A stretch of 35,156 nucleotides of DNA from an uncultured Nitrospira sp. (lineage in GTDB: Bacteria > Nitrospirota > Nitrospiria > Nitrospirales > UBA8639), in the NCBI GenBank assembly GCA_902500695.1, contig CABVRQ010000038.1, positions 2,837 to 37,992 on the forward strand, read 5' to 3'. The notes beneath the pieces are model-generated. The model searched no databases and was not told the origin of the DNA. It saw only the letters and a program-made list of their open reading frames with translations. This document shows, piece by piece, positions 23,570-32,812 of this stretch (the stretch's first letter is position 1; each line of letters starts with the position of its first letter). The position numbers and the translations under genes were made by a program.

Positions 23570-25689
23570 AAACTCGTGAAGCCACAATCGCCGAGACCCA
23601 GCATTCGCTCGCCACCCCCAAACGAGTAGGCTGGAGAATTGCGGCAGGGCTCCGGCGTGCCCTGTTAACCGTCTTAGTCCTCATCCAAGCTTTTGTGGCC
23701 TCTTCTTATATGATGGCCATCCTTCCCTATCACGGGGGAAATTTGCTGGAAATGTCGATTATCGCCCTGTTTTTTGTGCTATTCGTCTGGATTTCCGTTG
23801 GATTTTGGATTGGCATGTTCGGGTTTGTCCTCCGGTGTTTCGGCGGTGATCGATTTTCCCCACTGGGACGCCATACCGCTGCAGAGTTAAGTACTCAACC
23901 CCTCTCACGGACAGCGGTGGTCATGCCGATCTACCACGAGCCCATTCAACGGACATTCGGGGGGCTTCGCGCGATGTATCGCTCATTGGAACAGACCGGA
24001 CAGATTGACCATTTTGATTTTTTCATTCTTTCCGACAGCCGCAATCCGGATGTGTGGTTGGCTGAACAAGCCGCTTGGCATCGACTATGTACCGAATTGG
24101 GAGCGGGCGAACATCTGTTTTATCGGCGCCGGTCTCTGAATCAACATTATAAAAGTGGCAATATTGCCGACTTTCTTCGCCGCTGGGGTTCCGGCTATGA
24201 GTATATGATCGTCCTTGATGCGGATAGTCTCATGGGTGGGTCCACCCTGGTCACCATGGTGCAACTCATGCAGGCTGAACCTCAAACAGGTATCCTGCAA
24301 ACCAGCCCCACCTTGATCAATGCCCGTTCAATGTTTGCACGGGTCCAGCAATTCGCCAATCATGTATACGGCCCATTGTTTACGACAGGCCTGGCCTCTC
24401 TGCAACTTGGCGAAGCGGTCTACTGGGGCCATAACGCCATTCTTCGCACACAGGCGTTTATGGAACATGCCGGCCTAAGGCGACTTCCCGGACCGGGACT
24501 TTTTCATGGCCCTATTCTCAGTCATGATTTTGTGGAAGCGTCATTTATGGGACGGGGCGGGTATGAGGTCTGGCTGGAACCGGAACTCTCTCACAGCTAT
24601 GAAGAATCCCCTCCCACCCTTGTGGATGACTTGCAACGGGATAAACGCTGGGCCAAGGGCAATTTACAGCACATCTGGCTCATGCTGTTTGAACCCGGCT
24701 TGCGGCCTGCTCATCGAATGGCCTTTTTGAACGGGATTATGTCCTACCTGGCCTCCCCGTTGTGGTTAATTTTTTTGGTATTAACAACGATCGAGGCCGC
24801 ACGGCTGGTGCTATATCCCATTAATTACTTTCCGGAACCTCATAGCCTCTTTCCCCATTGGCCTGAATGGAATCCGGAATGGGCCATCATTCTGGCCAGC
24901 AGCACCTTGTTCCTGCTCTTTCTGCCAAAATTTCTGGCGGTGCTCGATGTCATCCGATGTCGGCGGGGCAAACAACACGGTGGCATCATCCGCCTGCTGA
25001 TGAGTGTCTTACTGGAAATAGTGGTGTCCACGCTCCTTGCCCCCATTCGCATGCTAGCCCATAGCCGTTTTGTCGTGGAAGCCCTGCTTAATACAACATT
25101 ACGTTGGGCAGGCCAGAATCGGACAGATGAAACCGGCTGGTCAGCTGCCATTTTAAATCAGGCACCGGGAACGCTGATTGCCGGATCCTGGGCCGCCTTC
25201 GCTTTCTGGCTTGATCAGATGTTTTTTTTCTGGTCTCTCCCGGTCGCGGCACCACTCGTGTTTGCCGCACCCACTTCCGTCTTTCTCAGTCGGGTGGGAC
25301 CAGGTGAACGACTGAAGCGCTGGGGATTCTTGCAAGTTCCTGAGGAACGTCATGGCTCACCCTTGCTGGATGATGTCTATGCCAGGACCTATCCTCAATT
25401 GGAGACGTACACTGAACGATCTTCTCCCGCCATACAGGCGATCCTGGATCCGGTGCTAAACCAGGTACATCAAGCCATGGCTCATGCGCATCGAGGTGGC
25501 AAAAAACAGGAAATGATCCTCGCGCTCCGCAAACGATGCTTTCAACATGGCCCGCACACCCTCACGCAAAAAGAACTCTGTCACCTGGTACGCGACCGCG
25601 CCAGCTTGCAATGGCTACACGAGCAAGCCTGGCAGGCTCAACCTGATTCCTACTGGGGCAAAGCCCTTCAGCATCATTTTCAACACTAA
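23566..25689 (+). CDS. opgH: Glucan glucosyltransferase OpgH
   Basis: OpgH (MdoH) is an inner-membrane family 2 glucosyltransferase that makes the linear beta-1,2-glucan backbone from UDP-glucose and moves it to the periplasm. In this 707-residue protein, two N-terminal membrane helices (about 31-55 and 62-90) are followed by the catalytic domain. Its D-D-D-QxxRW residues are visible: D157 in LSDSRN, LDAD at 217-220, D321 in LSHD and QRDKRW at 357-362. Several further helices lie at about 390-570. It is about 140 residues shorter than the E. coli protein, mainly for lack of the long N-terminal tail. It is coupled to the preceding small ORF by ATGA. Activity usually depends on acyl carrier protein. 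Confidence 0.93.
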   Translation: MKTREATIAETQHSLATPKRVGWRIAAGLRRALLTVLVLIQAFVASSYMMAILPYHGGNLLEMSIIALFFVLFVWISVGFWIGMFGFVLRCFGGDRFSPLGRHTAAELSTQPLSRTAVVMPIYHEPIQRTFGGLRAMYRSLEQTGQIDHFDFFILSDSRNPDVWLAEQAAWHRLCTELGAGEHLFYRRRSLNQHYKSGNIADFLRRWGSGYEYMIVLDADSLMGGSTLVTMVQLMQAEPQTGILQTSPTLINARSMFARVQQFANHVYGPLFTTGLASLQLGEAVYWGHNAILRTQAFMEHAGLRRLPGPGLFHGPILSHDFVEASFMGRGGYEVWLEPELSHSYEESPPTLVDDLQRDKRWAKGNLQHIWLMLFEPGLRPAHRMAFLNGIMSYLASPLWLIFLVLTTIEAARLVLYPINYFPEPHSLFPHWPEWNPEWAIILASSTLFLLFLPKFLAVLDVIRCRRGKQHGGIIRLLMSVLLEIVVSTLLAPIRMLAHSRFVVEALLNTTLRWAGQNRTDETGWSAAILNQAPGTLIAGSWAAFAFWLDQMFFFWSLPVAAPLVFAAPTSVFLSRVGPGERLKRWGFLQVPEERHGSPLLDDVYARTYPQLETYTERSSPAIQAILDPVLNQVHQAMAHAHRGGKKQEMILALRKRCFQHGPHTLTQKELCHLVRDRASLQWLHEQAWQAQPDSYWGKALQHHFQH

Positions 25690-26022
25690 ACGAATTTGAT
25701 CAATACGTAACCATCCGTCGATTATCCACCACCATGGCATCTGCTGACCTCAGCACTGCGCTTTTTCGCCACTCACCATTTTCGGTTATTCTCAACCGCT
25801 TTTCTGTTTCATCTCCACATTTCATCGCCAAGTCTCTCCACCTCCGCCCCAGACTGAATTACCCTATCCCTATCCGATAAGATCCCCCAATCCCTTACAA
25901 CCCGGCGCAAGGAATGGTCACTGTGATGAGCTTTCATCAGAGATGAACCATGCTCTTGCTTCTTTCGACAAACGAAGAAAAGCAAACCGATGTTTCACCT
26001 TCATGTCACGGAAGGAACCATC

Positions 26023-26091
26023 ATGCCATTTCCTCGAATGCTACGATCTACAGTCCTAATGATAGGCCTCACGGCGCTGACCGACAGGTAA
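26023..26091 (+). pseudogene. Possible remnant of a secreted-protein gene (signal peptide only)
   Basis: A frame of 22 codons starts with a ribosome binding site (GGAAGGAACC before ATG). It encodes Arg residues followed by a hydrophobic stretch (TVLMIGLTAL), then stops. This looks like the 5' end of a lost secreted protein. The terminator-like hairpin at 26359-26375, now without a gene, fits a deletion. Confidence 0.25.
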
Positions 26092-26358
26092 AATGGCTCA
26101 ACTGAAATTCTCAAAAAAAGTGTGGTCCAGGGATTCGTTCCGCTTTCCATTTTTAGTTTCTAGAATCCTATCACCGTTCAATCTGGTGGATGTCCCGCAG
26201 AGTGAACGTCCGGGGATTTTTAAATACCATAAACGTTTCGACCCATGTTAACGACATAGAACATAAATAACTTGTCTACGCAGGACATCTCCTATAGCAA
26301 CCGAAAGGATTCTGACTATGAGCAGGCGTGAATTGTCGTTAATTTTTCCAACGATTTC

Positions 26359-26375
26359 GGCTCTCCAGAAGAGCC
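26359..26375 (+). terminator. Orphan terminator-like hairpin
   Basis: GGCTCT and AGAGCC form a stem with a 5-base loop, followed by AGGCCAGCCTTTAT. It corresponds to the strong terminator at 28353-28386 that follows the gene at 26589-28340, but no gene precedes it here and its T-run has decayed. Confidence 0.35.
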
Positions 26376-26423
26376 AGGCCAGCCTTTATGTATTATTACC
26401 CTTATTCAGGCTAAACTTTTTCC

Positions 26424-26452
26424 TTGACATTATTGGGCAATATCTTTCTGAT
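26424..26452 (+). promoter_or_regulatory. Putative promoter of the 26589 gene
   Basis: TTGACA at 26424-26429, 17 bases, then TCTGAT at 26447-26452. The same layout (TTGACA-17-TCTATT) occurs at 28409-28437 before the next gene. The -35 box is perfect, the -10 box poor, so an activator may be needed. Confidence 0.45.
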
Positions 26453-26588
26453 ATATTGCCTTCCCACACAATTTTGGCATTTCACCACAGCCCAAATCTG
26501 CTGAATCGAATCGCCCAGGGCTTCGACTCAAGCAGATAAGGATATTCCACTCCTATTTGTATTTATCCTTCATTTCGAAAGGAGAAAC

Positions 26589-28340
26589 ATGATGCACATC
26601 CTCTTGGCCAATCCAGTTCTCCGTGCTGTGCTCGTGATTTTTCTTGTTCCCTCCGCTCTCCCCGCTCAGGCCTCGGTGCCTGATGAAACCACCACCATCA
26701 CTCTGGACCAGGCCGTGCATTTTATCGGGACGGATGGCAGTGATGTCGTAGCCACTCCCGGAAACTATTCCGTCGAGGCCGCACAGGAATGGCTCCGGCT
26801 CATTCCGGGAACCGAGCGCCGGGATGCGTTATTGATTGAAGCGCAACCAGGAACCCATGACGTCAAAGTGGAGATTCCCATTGTACTGTCCACTCCCGGA
26901 AGTGGACCGGACGAATTAGATGTCCACGTGGTGCAACTCCTCAATCCTGACGGCACGAGTCTGATGGCGACTGGCACCTATAGCGGCATCCGATCACGAG
27001 GGGTCATGGACGCCGCGAAACAGGCTGCAGACAGAGCCAGAGCTGCTGCGGAAGCGGCCAGACGCGCAGCAGCGGATAAAGCCAAACAGACGGCGGACGC
27101 CGCCCGCATCGCGGCCTTGAATGCCAAAAAGGCTGCGGAACAAGTGACTCAGGATCTCTCAACCACTCTTCTCACGGCTACCAATAAGCTCCGCTCCGAC
27201 CTCATTCCCTTGATTCAGTGTTTGGATGCTGCCAGAGGCCATGCCAGAGCCAACCTGTTGGGTTATGTCGATCTATTTCAAAGAGACCCAGGAGGCTTCA
27301 GCCAATGGCTGCTCAAAGACCAGATGGATCAGATGCAAGCCAATTTTTCCCACACCATGGGCCCTGCTCTTCAAATGCTTCGAAACGGAATGAATCAACC
27401 CCCGCAAGCAGGGCTGATCATAGATATGGCCTTTGATAGTTGGGAACGATTGGCGTCCACTCATCCAGGCGCCCGATGTTTGTCCCCTCTCCTCAATAAA
27501 CCTCGTCCGGCGCTAAAAAATGCGGCTTACCAACTGCAAAATAATCTTCACACTCAAATGCAATCTCTCTTCGACACGCATATTGCCCCAGCCTTGCATG
27601 AAGCCATAGGCAAGGGCCTGACGAGGATACTAACCAGCCAGGACAGGGGCGTATTGCTATCAGAAGAAGAACTGAAAGCGGTTGCGAATGGCGTCTTCGC
27701 TAAATATTTGATTCGACAATTGCAGAATGGCTCCAACGCCATTCAAGCGTTCACCAAAGCCTTGGGGAATCCCGGAGCCCGAACCGCAGCAGTGACACAA
27801 GTTCAGCAGGCCCTTCACCCTCAAGCTCAATGGCCGGAACTCTTCCGTTTGGAATTGGGCGCCGAAATCATCCGCGCCATGGGGCACAAATACATCGACA
27901 GCGATCGGCCAGGACATGGAGGATTTCTGGTGAATGAAGCCGTCGGCCTGATTCAGTTGTCCGAGGGTACGGTGGAAAAAGTCTCATCAGCCCTCTGCGG
28001 GCTGGTACCTGAAGTGGGGGCCGCTGTGTGTGCCGTTGTCGAAGAAGCACTGGATGCGGTCTGGAATCAGGGTCTGGTACCACTTATCCGGTGGGGCGCC
28101 ACGACCGGACTGCATACGGGGTACAATCAAACCATGGATCAGGGGAAAATAGCGATTCAGCAGGGAAAACTTCCCAGGGATATTCGAGGCCAAACTCCTC
28201 ATCTTCAAGGAATATTAAATGTCCTGTCCAAGGACCTCCTACTCCATGTAGCTGACACAAATTTAAAAGAAACAAGGGATGCCTTGGATATTTTTAATGG
28301 TAGCGTGACGCAGTTAGCCATTGCCGTGAATAGTCGGTAG
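26589..28340 (+). CDS. Large secreted protein of unknown function, SRG-motif family member A
   Basis: This 583-residue protein starts with ATGATG behind AAAGGAG. A signal peptide spans 1-28 (cleavage near AQA). Residues about 36-133 form a beta-rich domain (ITLDQAVHF, TPGNYSVEAA, ending GTYSGIRSRGV), which also occurs twice in the next gene. An Ala-rich helix (140-190) follows, then a long helical part. The helical part has four cysteines (C211, C297, C470, C481) and matches the gene at 31100 along its length: SLIQCL-type and RCLxPLL motifs, then CGLVPEVGAAVC. Export and paired cysteines suggest a disulfide-stabilised periplasmic or surface protein. No known enzyme motif is seen. Confidence 0.8.
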   Translation: MMHILLANPVLRAVLVIFLVPSALPAQASVPDETTTITLDQAVHFIGTDGSDVVATPGNYSVEAAQEWLRLIPGTERRDALLIEAQPGTHDVKVEIPIVLSTPGSGPDELDVHVVQLLNPDGTSLMATGTYSGIRSRGVMDAAKQAADRARAAAEAARRAAADKAKQTADAARIAALNAKKAAEQVTQDLSTTLLTATNKLRSDLIPLIQCLDAARGHARANLLGYVDLFQRDPGGFSQWLLKDQMDQMQANFSHTMGPALQMLRNGMNQPPQAGLIIDMAFDSWERLASTHPGARCLSPLLNKPRPALKNAAYQLQNNLHTQMQSLFDTHIAPALHEAIGKGLTRILTSQDRGVLLSEEELKAVANGVFAKYLIRQLQNGSNAIQAFTKALGNPGARTAAVTQVQQALHPQAQWPELFRLELGAEIIRAMGHKYIDSDRPGHGGFLVNEAVGLIQLSEGTVEKVSSALCGLVPEVGAAVCAVVEEALDAVWNQGLVPLIRWGATTGLHTGYNQTMDQGKIAIQQGKLPRDIRGQTPHLQGILNVLSKDLLLHVADTNLKETRDALDIFNGSVTQLAIAVNSR

Positions 28341-28352
28341 ACATCTACAACC

Positions 28353-28386
28353 GGTCTGGCTCTTAAAAAAGAGCCAGGCCTTTTTT
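28353..28386 (+). terminator. Rho-independent terminator of the 26589 gene
   Basis: CTGGCTCTT at 28356-28364 and AAGAGCCAG at 28369-28377 form a perfect 9-bp stem with loop AAAA, extended by GG/CC pairs, followed by TTTTTT at 28381-28386. It ends the transcript 13 bases after the stop codon. Confidence 0.9.
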
Positions 28387-28408
28387 CCCCTCAGATTCCC
28401 CATTTTCC

Positions 28409-28437
28409 TTGACATTTTCTGGAGAATAACTTCTATT
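28409..28437 (+). promoter_or_regulatory. Putative promoter of the 28559 gene
   Basis: TTGACA at 28409-28414, 17 bases, then TCTATT at 28432-28437. It matches position for position the promoter-like element at 26424-26452. The leader behind it (CCAAATCTG, GCTTCGACTCA) is conserved as well, so the two genes are probably controlled alike. Confidence 0.45.
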
Positions 28438-28558
28438 AGGGCATCCCTATACATATCAGACCTCAGAAATCCCCAAATCTGGTGAACCGAATCTCTTTAA
28501 GCTTCGACTCATCAGAAAAGGAATATTTTTTACCTTAAGACTAAAGGGGACACACACC

Positions 28559-30367
28559 ATGAAATATCCTGTTTCAAACAGAGTGCTCAGCGGATTGTTA
28601 TTCAGTGCCGTATTGAATTCTCTTTTTCCTGCACTCGCCCCTGCAACCATCGACAACCAAACCGTCACATTGGAGAAACCGGCCTACTTCTCCACACTGG
28701 AAGGTAAAAACATCCAGCTCCAACCCGGTGCATATCTGTTCGAGCCCATGTCTGATAGTTTGAAAGTCAGTCCCCAAGATGGAACATCACCCATCCAATT
28801 GGCCATCACCCTGGACACGCATGATCAGGACTTACTTGAACCCATGTCAGTCTCAGTTCCCGGCATACCGGGGGGAGATTCCTCTGACCGCCATGTGCTG
28901 GCGCTGCTCCTACCAGGCGGGCTAGCCTATGAAGCTGAAGGCACCTATAGCGGCATCCGCTCCCGCGCAGTTGATCCGCAATCCCTGATCACGGATCCGA
29001 TGAAAATCTATCTGGAGAAGCCGGTGCATTTTTTTAGCCCTGATGGGAATGGTCTTGAGGTGCAGCCGGGGACCTACACCGTGGAGAATGCGGGAGAGGG
29101 GATTCGGTTAATGACTCCTGAAAAAGAGGAGGGTCTCCTTTTGGAAGCCCAACAAGACAAAAATGAAGGGGCTCTGGACGCTTCAGTAGCTCTGTCTTTG
29201 CCAGGGGATGCCGAAGAAGAAGCCGATCTGCATTATATCGTCCTGATGACGCCTACCGGAGAAAGCTTGCAGGCTTTAGGAACCTATAGCGGAATTCACC
29301 AACGGGGACTCCTTCAAAATATTGCCAAGGGGGCGAAGGGAACCGTGAACCGCGCCAAAAGCACCGTGAATCGGGTTGGACAGGGAGCGAAGCGCACAAC
29401 CCAGCAAATCGGAAAGGGAATCCAACAAACCGGACAGAACGCAGGACAGTTCGCTCAAAAAACGGCATTGGAGGCCAAGAAAAAGGCCGAATGGATAGCC
29501 AGACAAGCCGCGCAAGGTGCCCTGATCGCAGCCAAAGCCGTCTGCAAGGCCGGCCTCACCGCTACACGCATTGCGGCAGAAGTTCAAGCCAAAATTTTAG
29601 GGCCAATAATGGGAGAATTGGCCAAGGCCCTGCAGATGGATAAAGCCCAAGCGGCCCTACGCCAAGCCATTAACACCATCAAACAACAACAGGGACCGGC
29701 CATTCAACAAGCCATCAACGCGGGCTTAACCTTGGCGGACCCTAAAAATGCCAACGCGGTCAAGCAAATGATGGACCCGAACCGCATGTGCGAACAACCG
29801 GCTGCCACCGTGCAACACACTTTTCAAAAAATGGTCGGCGCTCCCCTACGGGCCGCACTGACTGAATCGCAAAACGCCAATCCCTCCAAGGTCCGTTCAC
29901 GCGGCTCAGTCGCCTCCGCCAACATTGGCATCGGAGGAAATTTAGCGAAAATTGGCGGAGGGGAACTGGGCGTTAGCCATGCGTTCGATTTTGTGAACAA
30001 ATCCCATTGGTATTTGGACTTGGCCGCAATGGTGAAAACGAATGTGGGTGGCGGGGGAGGCGTCTCGATTGGCATCTTTCCAAAAGTGAACCCGGATACG
30101 GTCGGAGGGTGGTTTCTTGGAGCGGGCGTAGGCTTTCCCTTCCCTCACCCCAAGCTAGCCAAAGTCATGGACGCCGGCCTGGACGTCTTCTTCGACTTTC
30201 CTCTTCGAATTGAACCACCGTTTAAACCCAAGTGGGATATGACCTCTCCCAAATTCTTTTTAGACCACTTTCAAGGGTTTGCCGTCAGTGTGGGGGCGGG
30301 CAAGAGCATTTCACCCGTGGACATTGCCTTGAAAGCAGGCGTAGGCATCCGCCTATCCAAACAGTAG
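28559..30367 (+). CDS. Large secreted protein with two copies of the N-terminal domain, SRG-motif family member B
   Basis: This 602-residue protein has AAGGGG 8 bases before ATG and a signal peptide of about 28 residues. It has two copies (about 33-138 and 147-251) of the beta-rich domain seen once in the upstream gene. Each starts with (V/I)xLEKPxxF, has QPGxYxxE inside and ends GTYSGIxxR(A/G)(V/L). A Lys/Gln/Ala-rich helical region (250-345) follows. The last 155 residues, after VRSRGS at 445-450, are Gly-rich with alternating hydrophobic residues (VSIGIFPKV, GAGVGFPF, VSVGAGKSI), like a membrane-facing beta barrel or lipid-binding sheet. The C-terminal part has no match to family member A. 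Function unknown; a location in or at the outer membrane is inferred. Confidence 0.8.
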   Translation: MKYPVSNRVLSGLLFSAVLNSLFPALAPATIDNQTVTLEKPAYFSTLEGKNIQLQPGAYLFEPMSDSLKVSPQDGTSPIQLAITLDTHDQDLLEPMSVSVPGIPGGDSSDRHVLALLLPGGLAYEAEGTYSGIRSRAVDPQSLITDPMKIYLEKPVHFFSPDGNGLEVQPGTYTVENAGEGIRLMTPEKEEGLLLEAQQDKNEGALDASVALSLPGDAEEEADLHYIVLMTPTGESLQALGTYSGIHQRGLLQNIAKGAKGTVNRAKSTVNRVGQGAKRTTQQIGKGIQQTGQNAGQFAQKTALEAKKKAEWIARQAAQGALIAAKAVCKAGLTATRIAAEVQAKILGPIMGELAKALQMDKAQAALRQAINTIKQQQGPAIQQAINAGLTLADPKNANAVKQMMDPNRMCEQPAATVQHTFQKMVGAPLRAALTESQNANPSKVRSRGSVASANIGIGGNLAKIGGGELGVSHAFDFVNKSHWYLDLAAMVKTNVGGGGGVSIGIFPKVNPDTVGGWFLGAGVGFPFPHPKLAKVMDAGLDVFFDFPLRIEPPFKPKWDMTSPKFFLDHFQGFAVSVGAGKSISPVDIALKAGVGIRLSKQ

Positions 30368-30416
30368 TAGGGAAACAACTCCGAGTCATTCCCCCCGTTA
30401 TTAGGTCAACAATCAA

Positions 30417-30440
30417 CGGAAGGAGGATCCCCTCCTTCCG
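30417..30440 (+). terminator. Perfect 10-bp hairpin after the 28559 gene
   Basis: CGGAAGGAGG and CCTCCTTCCG pair with loop ATCC, 50 bases past the stop. No T-run follows, so it may slow polymerase or protect the transcript end rather than act as a classical terminator. Confidence 0.55.
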
Positions 30441-30671
30441 CCCCACCTCACGGTGAGCCTATCTTACCTAACAAATCACCTACCTTCCCCTCTACACGTG
30501 CCACGGTTTTTCCAACCAGGATTTGTAAAATTTCTCTCATGTCAATTCACATCTGAATGAGCGTCTGACCAGAATTTTCCTCGTTGACTCGTTAAGAGGG
30601 TTGGATATTGCGGTTATTGTTGATTCGGAGTACCGTTCTCCCGTGATGAAACATGAAAGGGTTCACGCCCC

Positions 30672-30965
30672 ATGGGCCAAGACCGTTTTCGAACATGGAT
30701 CTTCAACCTTCCTGCCTGTCCCTTTGGACGCTACCGCCACGGATGCGATCCTCCTGGCCCTCTTCTTTTATTTTCTTCCTTCCATTTGGCACTCAATGCC
30801 GGTCCTTCTTCTTATATCCGGCCTTCAGACTTTTCAATCTTTTCTTCTCTTCCAGCACACCTGGGCGACCTTGAAGCGTTTTTTAATAGGTTTCGACAAA
30901 TCATCGGACATCTCATAGCGCCTGAGTCTGGGAGCAGGAAATTCAGGAAAAGAGGAACAGAATGA
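30672..30965 (+). CDS. Small ORF with CPFGRYRHGCDPP core (copy 1)
   Basis: The 97-residue frame contains the 13-residue core CPFGRYRHGCDPP, identical in a frame at 33150-33428. The copies also share RPSDF, FS, E-x-F, FR and F-R-K at matching places. In the core the two DNA copies differ at four bases, all silent third positions in this frame, as expected if the protein is under selection. There is AAAGGG before ATG at a fair distance. It lies 134 bases ahead of the secreted gene at 31100. The translated product has no signal peptide or known family. A conserved RNA leader remains an alternative. Confidence 0.4.
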   Translation: MGQDRFRTWIFNLPACPFGRYRHGCDPPGPLLLFSSFHLALNAGPSSYIRPSDFSIFSSLPAHLGDLEAFFNRFRQIIGHLIAPESGSRKFRKRGTE

Positions 30966-31099
30966 GGTCCCGTCTTTGTGCATTTCTGTTGAAAACGAAC
31001 GGGGTAGGTTTTTATCGACATGTATTGCGGGTGCCTGCATCTGAAAATTTGTTAGACCCGCACCATTGCCAATAATCATCTCTCTGAGGAGGTATCATC

Positions 31100-32812
31100 G
31101 TGCGATTCCATCCAGCCCTGGTCATCAGCCTGCTCATGATGTTATGTGTCCCCGGGTGGGCACAGGAAAACCCGCCTTCCACCACTGCCCAAACTGAAAC
31201 AGCTCCGCCTGAAACCGAGGCCACAAAACCTCAAGAGGGACCTTCGGGAGAAGATCAAATCCACTCCAGAGGGCTAGAAGTCTTCGGCTGCCCGCTGACG
31301 CTGGACGCCGGAGCGATGACAAGCTGTTTTCGTCGTGTCCTGGACCGGGAAGGCGACAGGATACGCGACCAAATGCAGCGGGAGTTTGACCGCAACCCCT
31401 TTCTCGCGAAATTAGAATACGAACGCAAAATTCTTCAGGCAGCTACTCAGCTTCCGCTCCAGCCGCTCATGAACTGTCTAAAAAATGCTCCCAACCAGGC
31501 GCAGACTGATCTTGGGGCACAGGTGCAGCGATGGCTGGCAAATCCCGGAGTCTATTCCAAAGACGTCGTTGAACAGGTTCTTGCACAGACCCGAAGTGAC
31601 TTGTCGGCTATTTTTCGCGAGGAGGTCCAGGCTCGCCACATGTCACGCGCCTCGCTCTCTCCTGCACAGTCCTGGGATCGGTCGGTGGAGATGCTCGACC
31701 GCTTGAGCCAACGCAATCCTGCCTTTCGGTGTCTGATGCAGCCCCTGTTGCCTCATCTCTCTCAAATGAAACAGGTCATGGTGCAAAATCAGGCTGCATT
31801 GACCTCACAACTTCGTCAGATATTCGATCCCTCAACGGTGAATGTCGCTCACCAGATGCAGGCCCAATCAGTCGGACGAGTGCTTCTCACCGTCGCCGGA
31901 GGCCAACCGCGACCACAGGCGCCAGCAGGATCTACCGGCACGCCAGGTCCCTCCTTCCGCCCCATTGCTCCTCCCGCACAGGTACAGCAGGGCTTGATCA
32001 AACCACGGGGAATCACGGAAAACACGGCGGCAGGTATCCCGGTAGCGGAAGACGAAGTCACCTCTCGCGGAACGATCCAATTGGGTGGAGGATACAAAGT
32101 GATCACACCTAAACCGCCCCCTCCCCCGCCGCTAGCAGACGTTGTCCCTGACAAGGGAGCGCTGGCTAAAATGGTGAAGGGAATGGCGGCGGAACGACTG
32201 CTCGATGCCAGCTTCCTTCAAACTCTTTCGACCAAAGTGAATCAAGTCGTGCAAGTCAAGACCGATGTGCAGGCGTCTCAACATGCCATCGAGGATTTGC
32301 GTCAATTTATTGCCCAAGCCCAGGTCCTTCCACCCGATATGCGATTCGATTTCGGGTGGGAAGTCCTTCGATACGCCGGGCACCAAAGTCTGGATCAAAA
32401 AGGTGACTCCGGCCTCCTGGATGGCATCCTGCTGAAAGACCTCTTCGGAGTCGGAGTGATGGCACAATGCGGATTGTTTCCTTTTGTGGGAGGAATGACC
32501 TGCGCACCGACCGTGATATTTGCTGATTTGTTCGCGACCGCTATTATGCTGGACTTAGGAACTTCCTGGGCGGCGGATGAGCATAAAGACCTCGACCGGG
32601 TCATGACCGAGGCAAAAGGTCCAATCCGATCAGGCAGAAAGCCAGGGGATCTTCAGATCGACCCGGGCCCGATGATATACATGGTGAGAGAGCTCCCGAA
32701 CAAAGAAGAAGTCATTGCCTTTGCTGACAGCTTACTCCAGAACATGTACGGACCGCTCTTCGCCTATCACCAGCAAGTGCTGATTCTGGCCGAGGCGGCA
32801 GTCCGCAGATAA
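31100..32812 (+). CDS. Large secreted protein of unknown function, SRG-motif family member C
   Basis: This 570-residue protein starts with GTG, well supported by GAGGAGGT 7 bases upstream. A signal peptide spans about 1-21 (cleavage after GWA). A Pro/Thr/Glu-rich linker leads to IHSRGL at 54-59. The rest is mainly helical and matches family member A over most of its length (PLMNCL, FRCLMQPLL, FGWEVLRYAGH, CGLFPFVGGMTC), but with a different N-terminus. Cysteines C126, C211, C457 and C468 correspond to those of A. A Pro-rich hinge including seven Pro in a row lies at about 339-345, just after a second motif-like VTSRGT. Likely periplasmic or surface-exposed; no enzymatic motif is visible. Confidence 0.8.
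   Translation: MRFHPALVISLLMMLCVPGWAQENPPSTTAQTETAPPETEATKPQEGPSGEDQIHSRGLEVFGCPLTLDAGAMTSCFRRVLDREGDRIRDQMQREFDRNPFLAKLEYERKILQAATQLPLQPLMNCLKNAPNQAQTDLGAQVQRWLANPGVYSKDVVEQVLAQTRSDLSAIFREEVQARHMSRASLSPAQSWDRSVEMLDRLSQRNPAFRCLMQPLLPHLSQMKQVMVQNQAALTSQLRQIFDPSTVNVAHQMQAQSVGRVLLTVAGGQPRPQAPAGSTGTPGPSFRPIAPPAQVQQGLIKPRGITENTAAGIPVAEDEVTSRGTIQLGGGYKVITPKPPPPPPLADVVPDKGALAKMVKGMAAERLLDASFLQTLSTKVNQVVQVKTDVQASQHAIEDLRQFIAQAQVLPPDMRFDFGWEVLRYAGHQSLDQKGDSGLLDGILLKDLFGVGVMAQCGLFPFVGGMTCAPTVIFADLFATAIMLDLGTSWAADEHKDLDRVMTEAKGPIRSGRKPGDLQIDPGPMIYMVRELPNKEEVIAFADSLLQNMYGPLFAYHQQVLILAEAAVRR

Larger units (their letters stand above)
25690..26588 (+). other. Intergenic region with a secretion-signal remnant and a duplicated promoter/leader
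   Basis: These 900 bases hold no complete supported gene. At 26023 a short frame resembling a signal peptide stops after 22 codons. From about 26355 on, the sequence parallels the stretch before the gene at 28559: a terminator-like hairpin, a TTGACA box and a conserved leader (for example CCAAATCTG and GCTTCGACTCA). An open frame at 26318-26539 lies across these elements and is probably not translated. Confidence 0.5.

Noticed and set aside
26318..26539. 73-residue frame in the leader of the 26589 gene
   Set aside because: It runs through the terminator-like hairpin and promoter boxes, and in the duplicated copy upstream of 28559 the frame is broken by stops. The last 16 residues are partly conserved, but this is better explained by a conserved leader.
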